This document shows, piece by piece, positions 24,160 to 35,664 of a DNA stretch of 64,000 nucleotides. Source of the DNA: Echiichthys vipera (taxonomy: Eukaryota; Chordata; Actinopteri; Perciformes; Trachinidae); NCBI GenBank assembly GCA_963691815.1, contig OY829659.1, forward strand, positions 5,912,515 to 5,976,514, in the 5' to 3' direction. Position numbers and translations under genes: made by a program. Below the pieces are notes generated by a model, which was not told the DNA's origin, did no database searches, and saw only the letters and a list, made by a program, of their open reading frames with translations. How positions within the stretch are numbered: position 1 is the stretch's first letter; each line of letters opens with the position of its first letter.

Positions 24160-25438
24160 TACGTTAAAATGCACCTGGATGCTCACACATGTGCATGCAC
24201 GTGCAGCTGTGAGCATGGTTTTTGTGCCGTGAGGGTGTTTGATAGTCGGCCCCATTGTTTTGAGCCTTTGAAGGCTCCCACTTTCCCTCTCAGTGGATTC
24301 AGCTGCAGGCCGGTCGTCTCAGATCAACATTTGTAGTTTCACCTGAAACACAAACCGTGTGCAATTTTATTTGAAATCTTTTTCTTGTATTAGTGCAGAG
24401 GCGGAAGATCATGAAGATGATGTGAATCCTGTGCTCACCAATTCCCCATAGATGGAAATATACATTTGAAATGAATTAGGATGGATCCACGTGGGATGGT
24501 AGTTATGTTTTATTATTATATCGCTAAATGTGACGGGAAAAAAATTTAAATAAATATAGAGCACCAGAGCAGTTAGTGTGAACAGTGACGCAGAGAAGGA
24601 AGAGTGTCATCTGCAAAATATAAAACCTCATGAACTGAAAATCCGTCCTAAACAACAGAGCAGGTCGTTTTAAGGTGCATTCAAGATCAACATGATAGCA
24701 TTTTATTGGTCTGTTTAATATTTAAAAGAACTAGATCTCTGAGGATTAGTCAGTTGAGTGTTTAGTTGATCTTCAGAAAATCAATCAGCAGCTATTTCAG
24801 TCACCAGTGAATCATTTCAATCTGCTTCTAGTTTCTCAGGTTTGCTCTTCTTAGCCTTTGAGGAAGACAAAAGAAGCAGAAGGAATACATTACTGTGGCC
24901 TCTGAGAAAATTCTGAATGCCATTTTTCCCCATTTTAAAACATCCATTAGCTACACCTGATTATCCTTTAGAGGGTCACAGAGGGTTGGAGCTTATCTGT
25001 GTGGTACAGACTAGACTTAAGTACACTGTAGTCTAAAAACTGGCACATAATAGTCCAGAGGAAAATGGTGTATGGCGTCCAAGGTGATCATTTCAAAGTG
25101 CTTGTTGAGCTGACCAATAATAATAATGGTTCAGAGCATACTAAATGTTCCCATTTTGGACCCTAGGATGAGCCGATCTCACTGGATAGAAACAACTACG
25201 TCAAAAATAAAAGGTATAACCAATTCCATCTGTGACAGGATGTAATGGGTAAAATATGACCTGACTGCTCCACGAAGAACGTTTTAAAATGTACCAATAT
25301 ATTAATAATAAGGCATTTGCTCACATGGTTTCAACAGAAAGATGATGTGATGCAGTTGTGATCCTCGCAGATATGTCTGCAGCCCTGTTTGATGTGAAGG
25401 GGATTGTTCAGGTGACCTGCCAAAGGCTCAGTGTGTGT
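24160..25438. other. No gene; possible LINE/SINE end at 24950-25020
   Basis: The phrase attatcctttagagggtcac, then agagggttggagcttatc, resembles the complement-type end of fish retroposons near 24960-25005. The rest shows no structure that I can support. Confidence 0.35.
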
Positions 25439-25439
25439 G

Positions 25440-25488
25440 TGTGTGCCTCTCCCCCCTCTTTCCCCTCCCCTCCCCTCTTCATTAGTCT
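25440..25488. repeat. Pyrimidine-rich tract
   Basis: Runs of cctctccccc, tttcccctcc and cctcccctcttc. The duplex is nearly pure homopurine-homopyrimidine. Confidence 0.7.
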
Positions 25489-25489
25489 G

Positions 25490-25800
25490 TCATGTCCTGG
25501 TATTAAACAGGGATTTGTGATGGCAGGAGTGTGTCTGCAGAGCAAGAGTTGGCTGCACATGCTCACTCAGCAGGGGTAAAAGCTTCGTCTCTTTGAGTCC
25601 CGGGAGATGGAGAAGACTGAGAGGAGCTTTATTTACCCGACTATTCTTTCCTGTCACTCCTCACAGCTGAGACAGCAAAAAGATATTTTGTTAAAACACC
25701 TGTAGAAGAAATTAATGTCTCATATCCAGCAGAGATGGAATACCATTAGTCCATTCACTCTCCTTTTAGGCCTTTGAATGTTCTCATTTGTCCAGGTCGT
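25490..25800. other. Unannotated stretch
   Basis: Contains tttgaatgttctcatttgtc at 25774-25793, immediately left of the foldback. Almost the same phrase starts the inserted copy at 44953, so the mobile unit may begin here. Confidence 0.4.
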
Positions 25801-25806
25801 CGTTAT

Positions 25807-26281
25807 CCTCAAAGCAATTTCAGTCAAAAGCAACTGGACTTGGTTCTTTGTCTAGGAAGACGTTTCACCTCTCATCCAAGAGGCTTCATCAGTTCATGTA
25901 CACATCTGACCAGGCTGGGACTGGACCAGGCCCAGGACCTGGACCAGGCTGGGACTGGACCAGGCTCAGGACCAGGACCAGGCTGGGACTGGTCCAACTA
26001 ACTGGTGTGGAGATCCCGGTATTTAACCTCTCACAAGGCCGAGGATGTCACTGGGAACCTTTGTGACATCATCGGCCTTGTGAGTGGTTAAATACCTGGA
26101 TCTACACACCAGTTAGTTGGACCGGTCCCAGCCTGGTCCTGGTCCTGGTCCTGGTCCTGGTCCAGTCCCAGCCTGGTCAGATGCGTGCATGAACTGATGA
26201 AGCCTCTTGGACGAGAGGTGAAACATCTTCCATAAACAAATAACCTAGTCCAGTTGCTTTTGAATGAAATTGCTTTGAGGA
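25807..26281. mobile_element. Foldback element with ~235-bp inverted arms
   Basis: The left arm from cctcaaagcaatttcagtc (25808) through gaggcttcatcagttcatg, ctcacaaggccga is repeated in reverse complement from tcggccttgtgag through catgaactgatgaagcctc to gaaattgctttgagg (ending 26280). The loop is short, about 26050-26062. Each arm holds tandem ggacca/tggtcc units whose number differs between arms. A single right arm is found at 45036-45222 with a clear target duplication. No coding frame is meaningful. Relation to Penelope-like or foldback DNA elements is open. Confidence 0.8.
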
Positions 26282-26289
26282 CCCCCCTT

Positions 26290-27962
26290 TTATTTCTTGT
26301 TCGGTCGCCACCAACTCTGGTCCGATTCACTATGTTTACTAGTTAGTTACTCACATTTGGTGACTGAACCAAAACAGTCTTGAAAACAAAACCAATGAGC
26401 TGAAGGGCGCTAAAACGCTCCGTAGGGTGGAGGCTGATGATTCTCTGTGGGCTCCTCACTACGAGCATTTCCTTCTACACCATTAGACAAAGTAATTTGA
26501 TCGGTTGTTAATTTCAGTATGTAACAAAATGCAGCTTGAAAAGGCATTAGCACGCTGGCCTCAGTATATTTATACTGTACTGCTGGAGCTTTCTGAAGCT
26601 CTTCAGCTAAATGTATTTCTACACAAAACGTCATTTGAGAGTCTTCACTAGTTAAACCTACTGATAGAAATCGTTTAGAGCAGCCTTATTGTAAGATATG
26701 ATCATGTTCTGCTGCTATCGTGTAGAACTGTGCTACTGTATGGAAACAGGACAGTTTCACTTTCTTGTTATTGTCACAAGACCAGGTTTGGAATTACAAT
26801 TTCAGGATTTTCAAATCAATTGTACAATAAACAGTATCAAAGGTTTGAAAATGATCTGGTGAGACCCTTGTTTGTGTGAATATGTTGAGCGAATCTGCAA
26901 AGGAACAGGAAGAATTGAATAAAGACGGACAACATTTGTTGGGGAGTGAAAGCAAGTGCGACTCAAGAACTGGCCTTACTTTATAGGTGATCTACAAACC
27001 CGTCATGTTTTGTGTAAGCAAGGCTTTGTTTGTCTATGATTGTGGGATTGATGAAATTGAAAGTGCTAATAAAAGATCACGAGCAGAAATCTTCTTAACA
27101 GTTGACATGAATCAAAAGTGACACAACTATCATTGGCAGGTAGCAGTTATCAAACTAACATTTTCAAAAACAGTAATCCGCAGAGAACATGGCATTGAGT
27201 TTTTTTGCAAAAGAGAATCGAACCACATTCAAACATTTTTTGTTTACCCTGCAGTCATCAGTGGCACCAGTCAGAACTTGACCTCACGTCTGTGGTTTTA
27301 CATTAACAGCTGCATATTTTAGAAAGTCTGGATTTTTGACAACCTCAGATTCAATGAGAAATGGGAAAAAAGTTGCAATCGTGTGTTTTTTTGGTCCTTG
27401 AGAGCTGACACAATATCTCTGGACCTGAAAATGATCTCCAGTTGTGCAGTTCAGGCTAACCACTTTCCCATTTTCTGGTGTTATTCAGCAGCACATTCAG
27501 ACATCACCTCACAGCTCGTACGGTGAAAAACCCCCTCTATTTTCTTCCTGGCTCTTTCTTCCTGTCCACTGTTTTGTATCCTGTGAGCTTGTTTGCTCCC
27601 AGGGGCCCAGTTTTGTGTCGGTGTGGTTTTCAGTCGAGCGTAGCACAGAACAGTTTGTCTATCTGATAGCAAGGATAAATCAGCCACATTCCTCTGCCGC
27701 TCCGCGCTAATGCCCGCTTCCACACATAAAACTTTGATTTCAGAGCCAATACCAGCCAACATGATACCGCAGGGATCTGACCAACTCATGGGTCTGGAAG
27801 AAACAGAAAGTCCTGCCAGGAAAACAACACAACCACAACAGGTGTTTAGCATTAGCTGCCACTTTGAGGGTCATACGTGTAGATTACGTAAAGGAACAGC
27901 ACAGAAACTTTAGCCTCAAATTTCAAGTGAACTGCCATTTACAATTCACTAATGAACATTCG
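26290..27962. other. Unannotated stretch
   Basis: No repeats or genes that I can define. The opposing frames at 27444-27913 lack domains. Confidence 0.45.
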
Positions 27963-27963
27963 G

Positions 27964-28200
27964 GTCACCAGAGTCATGTCTAAGCCGTCACAACGATGTT
28001 CAAGTCACTAAACTAATCTCTGCATCACCGAATTTTGAGTTGCCAAAGTCAGATCCAAGTCCCTTACCCAAAGTTTGGGTCATCACGTTCATGTCGGATT
28101 CACTAAAACCGCGAGCGAGTCACGGATATCATGAACAAATCACTGCGCTCATGTGTAGACAATGTCATGTCTGAGCTGCCAAAATAACGTCTGAATCTCA
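27964..28200. repeat. Degenerate 20-bp minisatellite
   Basis: About eleven units with a 20-bp spacing and consensus near gtcaccaaartcatgtcnra. Examples are gtcaccagagtcatgtctaa, gttgccaaagtcagatccaa, gtcatcacgttcatgtcgga and gctgccaaaataacgtctga. One unit is about 35 bp and one 16 bp. Strong divergence shows an old array. Confidence 0.65.
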
Positions 28201-28384
28201 AGTTTGTAATATTTGATTAGCTTTGCTAGTTTAGTTTTGAAATACTCTCAAAAAATGAGGTCATGAGCTTCAGGAAAAGACAGTTCTTGCTTCACAGCGA
28301 TGACTCTGGTAATTTGTGGCTTCCAATTGTTTTGTTCGTTTTTCTTTTCGGTTTCCCCGCGCCCTCGATCTCTCTGCATCATAA

Positions 28385-28782
28385 ACTGCATATAAAGATG
28401 GACGACACTTGGTCCCAGTCTACAAAGGTGTAGCAAAAATATCTTGGTATGGGTGCCGCCAGTTAGTCAGTTTGCAACCAGCATCTGCTCAGTAGTGATC
28501 AAGCCCATACACACATCTGTCAATCGTGGCGTTTCACCCTGTTTTTAAAGCATGAAATAACTAATTAAAACAAAACTTATCAGAAAATTCTGAACAAACA
28601 TCAGCGTGATTAAAAACTTCCCAACATCTTTGGGAAAACTTTATTTGAGATGGACTTTACTTTGGCCAATGTCCCATCCGCTAACATGGACGGGGCGGGA
28701 TTTCTGACCTATACAGCAGGTGATGGAGATGTTTTGGCTTCACTTTTAGGGCGCTGTCAAGTCGTCCATTTGTATATACAGT
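28385..28782. mobile_element. TIR DNA element (MITE), 398 bp
   Basis: The left end actgcatataaagatggacg followed by ac and the complement of the right end actgtatatacaaatggacg followed by ac match at 19 of 22 positions. The interior has ctaacatggacggggcggga and gatgttttggcttcactttt, phrases that I recall from an abundant fish repeat ending in tatacagtctatgg. No transposase. The target duplication is not resolved. Confidence 0.7.
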
Positions 28783-28789
28783 CTATGGT

Positions 28790-30284
28790 CTCCATGGGGT
28801 TTTAATCCAGTTTTATGAGCCGGCTACATTATTTTTTAATCTCTGGCTACATTTAAGCTGCTCGTAAAAACCCCTGTTTACACTCATTGGTGCTAAAGAC
28901 CTAAGGACCACAAACATGGCTGTGAGAGGCTTACCTCCATCCTCAAAAGGCCCTCCATTGACATGACAGTGTTTACCAGCAGTAGTATTGTTTCACCTAT
29001 GAGAAAGTACAGAATACATAATGTTGTTCCTGTTAGCACAATATAACGGCGTGGCTCAGAAAGCGAAGGAAGTGCAGAAATAGAGACAGAAAATGGTGAA
29101 AAACAAGAGGGAGAGCCAAGAGACAAACATGAGTGATAGCAGCTTGGCCTGCAGTTTGCTGAGTTAAGCACTCTGCCTTTACTGAAGTGTGTGTGTGTGT
29201 TTCAGAGGAGGGAGGGTGGCAGCTTATGCGAGACCACAGGGGCATTGTGGGTAGTTGCCTCACAGGTTTTCTCCCTCTGCCTGGATACAAGCGGTCCATC
29301 ACATCTCGCTGTCTCTTTTTTCTTGTCTCACCCTCGTCTTTCTTCTCCCCACGTTTTGCTCTTGCTCCATATACAGTATCTACATCCAGCCGTGCAGACT
29401 CAAATTAAGTTCATTATTTATCCATCTGTATTTGATGGCGTCATCTGAAAACAAAAATACGGGCTTCTGCAGTCAAGTGCACCAACCCAAGCCTCTACTG
29501 CCATTATTTGTTGATGGTAGGGACACAGGTACGGTACCAACCATGAGAAAAGGTGTAACTGAAAATGTTTAAGGGGAATATGAACAGTTACTTGTGTAGT
29601 CTGCAAGAAACAATGCATGCATGTATTGTATGTGATATGGAAGATGATTAATGCAAAAGACAACATTGCACCAGATTTTAAATTGAGAATTGACCAAAAT
29701 TAGCTTTCATTTTCAATTACTGAAATAGAAATGAGTGTCGTCAGTTCTCAGAGTATTTTTTCTCTCTTTCCCCTGCCTACTTGTTCGCCAGAGTCGGAGA
29801 TTACGGGAAAACAAGAGAAATTAGAGAACTGGAAAATCCTCCTGATTCCCTGAAGTCACCAGAATACAACATGTTGCCTTCCCCGTGACTTATCTAAAAA
29901 ACAACCAACAGTAAAGCGACTGGGCACCTCACAAACTTGCGTAACGTTAAGGTAAACACTGACAAACTAAAACTAAACTAAAGTATACCCTTCTGCCATC
30001 TCCTGGCTATTATAGTTGCATAGCCATTCGTGCAGATAAAAACAGATTTAATGGAAAATTAAATCGAAGTGGACCTAAAAAAGGGTTGAAACTTGGATGT
30101 GGAGAATCATGACACCATTATCCAGTGACCAGAATCACAACTCCGAATGAATGCTGAAATTGTAAAAAAGCAACTGTTGATTAACTTGACTGAACTTTTT
30201 TTTTAGGCGATAATATTTTATATATATTAGTGTTTTCTTTACAGATTGTTTCCACTTCCCCCTAGTGGCCTTAAAATGCAGTCT
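28790..30284. other. Unannotated stretch
   Basis: Short TG run at 29187-29199. The overlapping frames at 28893-29572 are in ordinary sequence without domains. The remainder is A/T-rich. Confidence 0.45.
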
Positions 30285-30285
30285 T

Positions 30286-30345
30286 GATAGATAGATAGAT
30301 AACTTTATTTATCCCCGAGGGGAAATTAGGTCATCGTAGCAGCGG
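30286..30345 (-). mobile_element. LINE 3' tail fragment
   Basis: The plus strand gatagatagataactttatt then tatccccgaggggaaatt is the complement of a LINE end: cggggataaataaagtt plus (atct)n tail. Only about 60 bp remain, as is usual for strongly 5'-truncated copies. Confidence 0.6.
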
Positions 30346-30462
30346 TACAGAGCAATCAGTACCGCTGATAACTAACTCATTAGCTTATCTTTGTGTTGTA
30401 ACATGATTCTCTTTATACTCTGCTTGAGAAACATTGGTTGGTTTTGTCCAGTACAGATAGAC

Positions 30463-30489
30463 TGTATATATATATATATATATATATAC
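30463..30489. repeat. (TA)n microsatellite
   Basis: About 13 TA units. Confidence 0.9.
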
Positions 30490-31585
30490 AACTGTTTTAT
30501 AAATCAAAATGGCTGACTGGTGGTGGTTTTAAAGTTTCCAGTCCAGCAGTATTTAGCCAAACTGTATCTCCTGCGGGCTGAAGTACTGTAGGATGTAGAT
30601 GTGCTCTACTAATGATGGCTGATGTAATGCAGCTGGCAGGACTGCAGTGTGGACTGTGCTAATGTGATGGCCCTCACGTCCGAAGGCCATGACAGACCCA
30701 TTCGTTTTTTAAAATGTATCCAACCAGTGTATTTCTCACCATTTTTCCCATCATTATCTTCAACAAGAACAATGTTTTCTGCTCCAATCAAACATGCTTT
30801 TGGCAAAAACTGTATTCAAATCCGTTCTGTCTTTCTGCTACAGCAGTGCGATTAATGTGCGTTACGTATTACTGTAAAAAAAAACAAAAAGGAGACAGCT
30901 TGGTGTAAACCCTGCTCCTGTTTCCTCTTCCTACATACTGTGCAGAGGAAGATGTTTTCTGCCTACAGCTCCTCTCAGTCTGTGGTTTTCTCTCCACGGC
31001 TGTTTGCTTCCTATAAATCAGCCCCTGACGCTCGGTGCCTCACAGCTATTTGAACGTGATAGCGGCCCAATGTACACAGCTTTGTTGCAGAAGTCCTGGC
31101 CAAGCAAGAGGAGAAAGATCTACAGCTCTCTCTGTACACACACCATTGTCTCCTGCCCCCTTGCTTTCAATATTTTACTTTGTGTTAATATTTTATGTGA
31201 GTTCTGCTTAGTTTAGTAGTTTTGGGGGTATTCAGAACCAACGCTTACCAGGAAAGCAGAGAGAGAGAGAGAGAGAGAGAGGGATCATATTCTCACACTG
31301 TATTTTCTTTTTTACACATCCTTCTCAGACCATCTGGGTGCTGGCGGGGTACAGCTAACCCTGCTGCCTCTCTCTCCTTATGCCTGACAACAGCACACAG
31401 CTACAAAACACTGTGCTGTGTGCTAACATCAGAGACAAATATACAAGAAGTTGAAAGGATTTAAGCCAAGCTAACTGGTACAAGACAGACGTGCAGTGCT
31501 ACAGTATGGAGCTCAGACACTGTGCAGAAGAGCAGGCAGATAATATCAGCCTCTGCTACATTGATTAGTTACCGGCATGCCAGTC
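30490..31585. other. Unannotated; (GA)n at 31258-31281
   Basis: A run of about 12 GA units lies at 31258-31281. No gene or transposon was recognised. Confidence 0.5.
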
Positions 31586-31715
31586 TACCACTTTGGTCCA
31601 GACTGAAATATCTAATCTATGGGAAGAATTACCATGAAATGTTGTACATATATTCATGATCCCAGGAGGATGAACCTGTGTGACTTTGGTGATCCCCTGG
31701 CATTTCCTTTCCTTT
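31586..31715 (+). repeat. Dispersed repeat family C, copy 1
   Basis: Starts cactttggtccagactgaaa, then tatctaat, and continues with aggatgaacctgtgtgactt, tggtgatcccctggcat. The same ordered phrases, diverged, occur at 45548-45730 (ccagactgaaatatctcaac, aggatgaatttgaatgactt). This is a common fish interspersed repeat in my memory, of uncertain class. Confidence 0.6.
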
Positions 31716-31719
31716 GCCC

Positions 31720-32250
31720 CATCACAAGGTTAATTTGCAGTAAAATGTTTTGGCAACTGTCAAGGCTCAATTATACGTGGAAGTGTGATATCCGCAGACT
31801 TGAACCGGTCACAAATGGTTCCATCACACTATTCACATCTACAATGACCTTGTTCTTTAGTAGCTGATAGTACAAGAGGTCTGAAACTCGTCCTGCAGCC
31901 TCCAAATAGTGAAGTCAAGAAAGAACATTTAGGATAAGGACATACAGTACATATAAGAGCTGTTTCGGTTGCTGAGCCATCATGAGACTCCTCCCATGTT
32001 TGTTATAATTTTTAAATTGCGTAATGAAGTATGTTTTGATGCTTTGCCTCTTTCCAACTCTATCATCTATAAGGTGGTTTCATCTCCTCGGCTTGTTGGC
32101 AAACAACCTCCCACTCCACCGAGAGGATTATGTTTTAGTTTTTTTGGCAACGCGTGGAGCCAGAGCGCAACGCAGGAATATATTATTATGTAAAATATGA
32201 AGCTTACTCTGCACTGTGGGACAGCTTGTTCCTGATTTTCCAGCATCCAC
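31720..32250. other. Unannotated stretch
   Basis: No gene. The frame at 32154-32501 is open because of the CA tract. Confidence 0.45.
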
Positions 32251-32252
32251 AG

Positions 32253-32376
<124 letters not shown>

Positions 32377-32379
32377 TAT

Positions 32380-33325
32380 CCGATGGACTCTGGATGCATT
32401 ATGACCTTCAGGGTGTCATGTATTTTCAAACCAAAAGCTTTCAGATAAAAGATGACGTGGACATCATCAATGCGATGAGTTACGCTTCATGTCATCGTTA
32501 AATTAAAATGTCATTTCACAATGAACCTTCAACCTTTCTGCTTTTCGTTTGATTTAAGAAGCAAGAAGAAGAGTGTGTGAGCTGCCAAATCACCAAGGAA
32601 CAAGCACACTCTTGATGGTTTTTAGGTAGTTGCAAATTCTGGTGTTGGATATCGGACAGAGAGGAGACTAAAATAGGCTGCGAGTATTGACTCTATAATC
32701 CGATACCAAGACCTGCTGAGCAATGTGAAAGTGACCTAATTCAGACTTTGTCAGACACAGAGGGATGACGGATACCTTTAATGAAATGATCGGAAAATGT
32801 AAACGTAGTGTTTGTGATCCAAGTTTTTGCTGGTCAGTTAATGTTTGTACCTTTTGAGTAAATACTCTCATAAAAAAAACCCTGTAGAAACAATGAAGCA
32901 CTGACAGTGGAATGAATTATTTATAGGACTTCTTGGATACGATCGATCGGTGATTTATTCTAAAGTGCGATGAAGTCTGTGAAGTGTAATGGACTACCCT
33001 ACACGTTGAAAAGTGACGGTCAGATCCTGACTAAGCGTCCGCATGGGCCGAGTTTGGGATCGAGAGCGTGTTTAAATAGCTGTAGACTTTCTGAAAGGGA
33101 TTTACAGCTCTGATTGCAGATGTTGTCCTCTGGCTGGTTTCATATTTGCTCCGATACTCAAGTGTTCTTCTTTGGTTAAAAGTCAACTTTTAAATGCAAA
33201 GTGAAAAGTGGAAGTTTTATCTCAGCTCGTAGGCTCTCCGACTCAAGCGTCACAATGTTGTTTTCATAAATCTGCCCTTGTGTGCGCTCAAACCCTGGCT
33301 TGGAGATGGATTTCCCTCAAATAAA
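32380..33325. other. Unannotated stretch
   Basis: Ordinary A/T-leaning sequence with no frames above 80 codons and no recognised repeat. Confidence 0.5.
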
Positions 33326-33326
33326 G

Positions 33327-33468
33327 ACATGCACTTGTTAGGTTAATTGATGACTCTAAATTGCCCGTAGGTGTGAATGGTTGTCTGTCTCTGTTTGTCT
33401 CTATGTGCCCTGCGATACACCGTCGTCCTGTCCAGGGTGTACCTCGCCTCACGCTCGATGTCAGCTGT
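33327..33468 (+). mobile_element. SINE S1 internal fragment
   Basis: Middle portion only: ttaattgatgactctaaatt, gcccgtaggtgtgaatggtt, gtcctgtccagggtgtacct, ending at gatgtcagct. Head, promoter boxes and tail are missing, so it is either truncated on both sides or a rearranged relic. Confidence 0.8.
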
Positions 33469-33760
33469 CAGGATTTTTGAATGTTAATTGAATTTGAGGC
33501 TGATTTTTAGAATCTGACATCTACGGTTTTGTGTTGCCGAAACCTTTTCTCCTGCAACGGTGTTTTCATTTCCTCATGCATAAGATGATTGAACCTGGCT
33601 GCAGGGATTTGCACCTGTTAGCCACAAGAGCTGAGCCACAACACTGATGATGCTTTTAGCCATGTAGAAGAAGTAGAAGAACACACTAACCGGTATCGCC
33701 ACTTGTTGAAGATGTTTGGGGGTGAAATTTCTTCAGGGAAAACGCCCAAATCTGAAAATT

Positions 33761-34061
33761 GGTAAAATGGACTTGTACTTATATAGCGCCTTTCTAGTCT
33801 TCTGACTACTCAAGGCGCTTTCACAGGGTTTGTAACATTCACACAGACATTCACACAGATGGCGGTGGACATCTACATACCATCTAATCTAATGTAACCT
33901 TTTACACCACATTTACACACCCATGCGCAGCACGGGGAGCAATTCGGGTTTCAGTGTCTTGCCCAAGGGCACTTTGACATGTGGACCGGGGGAGGTGGGG
34001 ATCGAACCACCAATCTCTCAAATGTAGGACAACACACTCTGCTTCTGAGCCCCACAGTCGC
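33761..34061 (-). mobile_element. tRNA-derived SINE, family S2
   Basis: Read on the minus strand, the head ggctcagaagcagagtgtgt leads to a perfect B box ggttcgatccc (plus 33998-34008). The 3' part reads gcgccttgagtagtcag-like and gcgctatataagtacaagtc, ending caagtccattttacc. This is the well-known fish SINE layout with a ttacca tail. A second copy in the opposite orientation lies at 36406-36624. No clear target duplication. Confidence 0.8.
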
Positions 34062-34064
34062 TCT

Positions 34065-34725
34065 CAATTGTTGTCATGATGGTTGTAGTTTTTAATAACC
34101 ACTGGACAAACATCTTTTAACAAATCACCTCGCCTGTCCTCCACTCTGTCTTGCTACGTCTCCCTGAGTTACTAGCAACAACCTCCGGATGTTGAAGTAA
34201 AAAATAAAAACTCCTGCCTCAGCTCTAAATTCTCTTGTTTCTCATATTTCTGCACCGACACCTCTTCACTCCCACATAACCACTCAGATGCCATGGGAAT
34301 AGAGCCGGTTTACTGCAGCTCTGCCCCCGTTCAAACCATTTGAATGATTGCTCTTTAGCTACAATGAAAATTGAAGCTTATTTTGCTTTTGCAGTGGTAA
34401 AATACTCCAGATGAGAGCATCAGGGAAATAGATGAAATTTAAATGTGGGTGTGAATAATAGAAGAGGTGAAGGACCAGCGGCAGCAGCATATGTGACAGA
34501 TGCTCGAGAAAAGAGGCTATAGATATCTAGTTTAGGCTAAAAATAACCCTGCGGGATAGTACCTGTAATTGAAAATGGATGTGGTGGAACAGAAAAGAGC
34601 TATCAGAGATTCAGAGGTGTAGAAGAAGCCTGTAATAGAGAAAGGCAGGGTGTGGTCATACATACCGTTTTCTTTGGTCTGAATCTTAAATTGGTTCACC
34701 ATTCGTCCATCCTTCCACACATTTT
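34065..34725. other. Unannotated stretch
   Basis: No gene or defined repeat. Short frames only. Confidence 0.5.
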
Positions 34726-34727
34726 CA

Positions 34728-35095
34728 TCAAGTTATCCAGGGCTGGGTCACGGGGGCAGCAGGCTAAGCAAAGTATTCCAGACATCCCTCTCCACAGCAG
34801 CAGTTTCCATCTCTTTCTGGAGGACCCTGAGGCTTTCAACAGGCCAGATGAGATGTATAATCCTGCCAGCGTATTCTGGGTCTACCCAACGGCCTCTAAC
34901 CTCTAACAGGAGAGGCGGCCCATACACACGAGCCCGGGTTCGACTCCGACTTGCGACCCTTTGCTGCATGTCGCCCCTTCTCTCTTTCTCGTTTCCTGTC
35001 AACCTGGAAGCTATACGACCCAAATAAAGGCACAAAAGGCCAAAGAATTATCTCAGAAGGAGGCGGCCAGGAGGAATCCTGATCAGATGCACAAA
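34728..35095 (-). mobile_element. RTE-like LINE 3' end, interrupted by a SINE
   Basis: Minus-strand reading gives HLIRIPPGRLL from the right-hand part (about 35095-35060) and, after the insertion, ERDVWNTLLSLLPP from the left-hand part (about 34750-34800). These correspond to HLVRMPPGRLP and EREVWGPLLKLLPP in the copy at 51480-51719. The protein segment is the C-terminal end of the LINE polyprotein. A SINE at 34921-35059 splits it. Confidence 0.7.
34921..35059 (+). mobile_element. tRNA-derived SINE, family S3, nested in LINE
   Basis: Contains the B-box ggttcgactcc (34937-34947), cgaccctttgctgcatgtcg, and the end ccaaataaaggcacaaaagg, a pattern I recognise as a separate fish SINE. The A-box part is lacking (5' truncated). 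It is flanked by the 9-bp duplicate gaggcggcc (34912-34920 and 35060-35068), which supports a true insertion, although the LINE target is itself GC-rich there. Confidence 0.75.
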
Positions 35096-35330
35096 ATAGT
35101 CCCACCCCCAATATTTAGAACATGCATTTGGTCCCCCCCAATAAAAATATGAAAGTAGCACTACAATGGCACTCCAATGGTCGGAACCTGTCATAAAATA
35201 GAAGTAAAAGAAGCGATGTTGAGACTTATGGTGCACCAGGATATGGCTGCTGCAAACATGGAAAAAGCTGAGTGAACAAAGTCAACCAAAAAGGCGGAAT
35301 TCTAGTGTCAACACATCCTACACTGAAAAA

Positions 35331-35660
35331 AATAATATGTAAAATTTTCCTCATAAAATCCTTGCAACAATTTGCACATTTTACGGCTGAATATCAAGTA
35401 GTCACTCATCAATATGAGGTGTTATGGACTTGCCTTTAAGCGTAACATTAGTGAAGACGTATACATATTTATCTAAATTAAGTAAATGTTACTTAACTCT
35501 GCTCAACGTATACATATTTATCTCAATTAAGTAAAGTCTAAAACTTTTTTTCATAGAAAGGAAATTCCTGTTAAGTAGATTTTAGTATTTTCATTTACAT
35601 TTTGACATGTTCACTTAATTAGTTGTATGAACATAACCGAACACACTGTTTTTTGTAGCG
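35331..35660. mobile_element. Candidate MITE with internal direct repeat
   Basis: The left border cactgaaaaaaat and the right border ttttttgtagcg are roughly inverted, like the cactg-a-rich ends of fish hAT MITEs. Inside, cgtatacatatttatct plus aattaagtaaa occurs twice (35457 and 35507), 50 bp apart. Borders are weak. Confidence 0.4.
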
Positions 35661-35664
35661 TAAA

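Noticed and set aside
27964..28200. CRISPR-like array
   Set aside because: Units are adjacent and degenerate without unique spacers, in a eukaryotic context.
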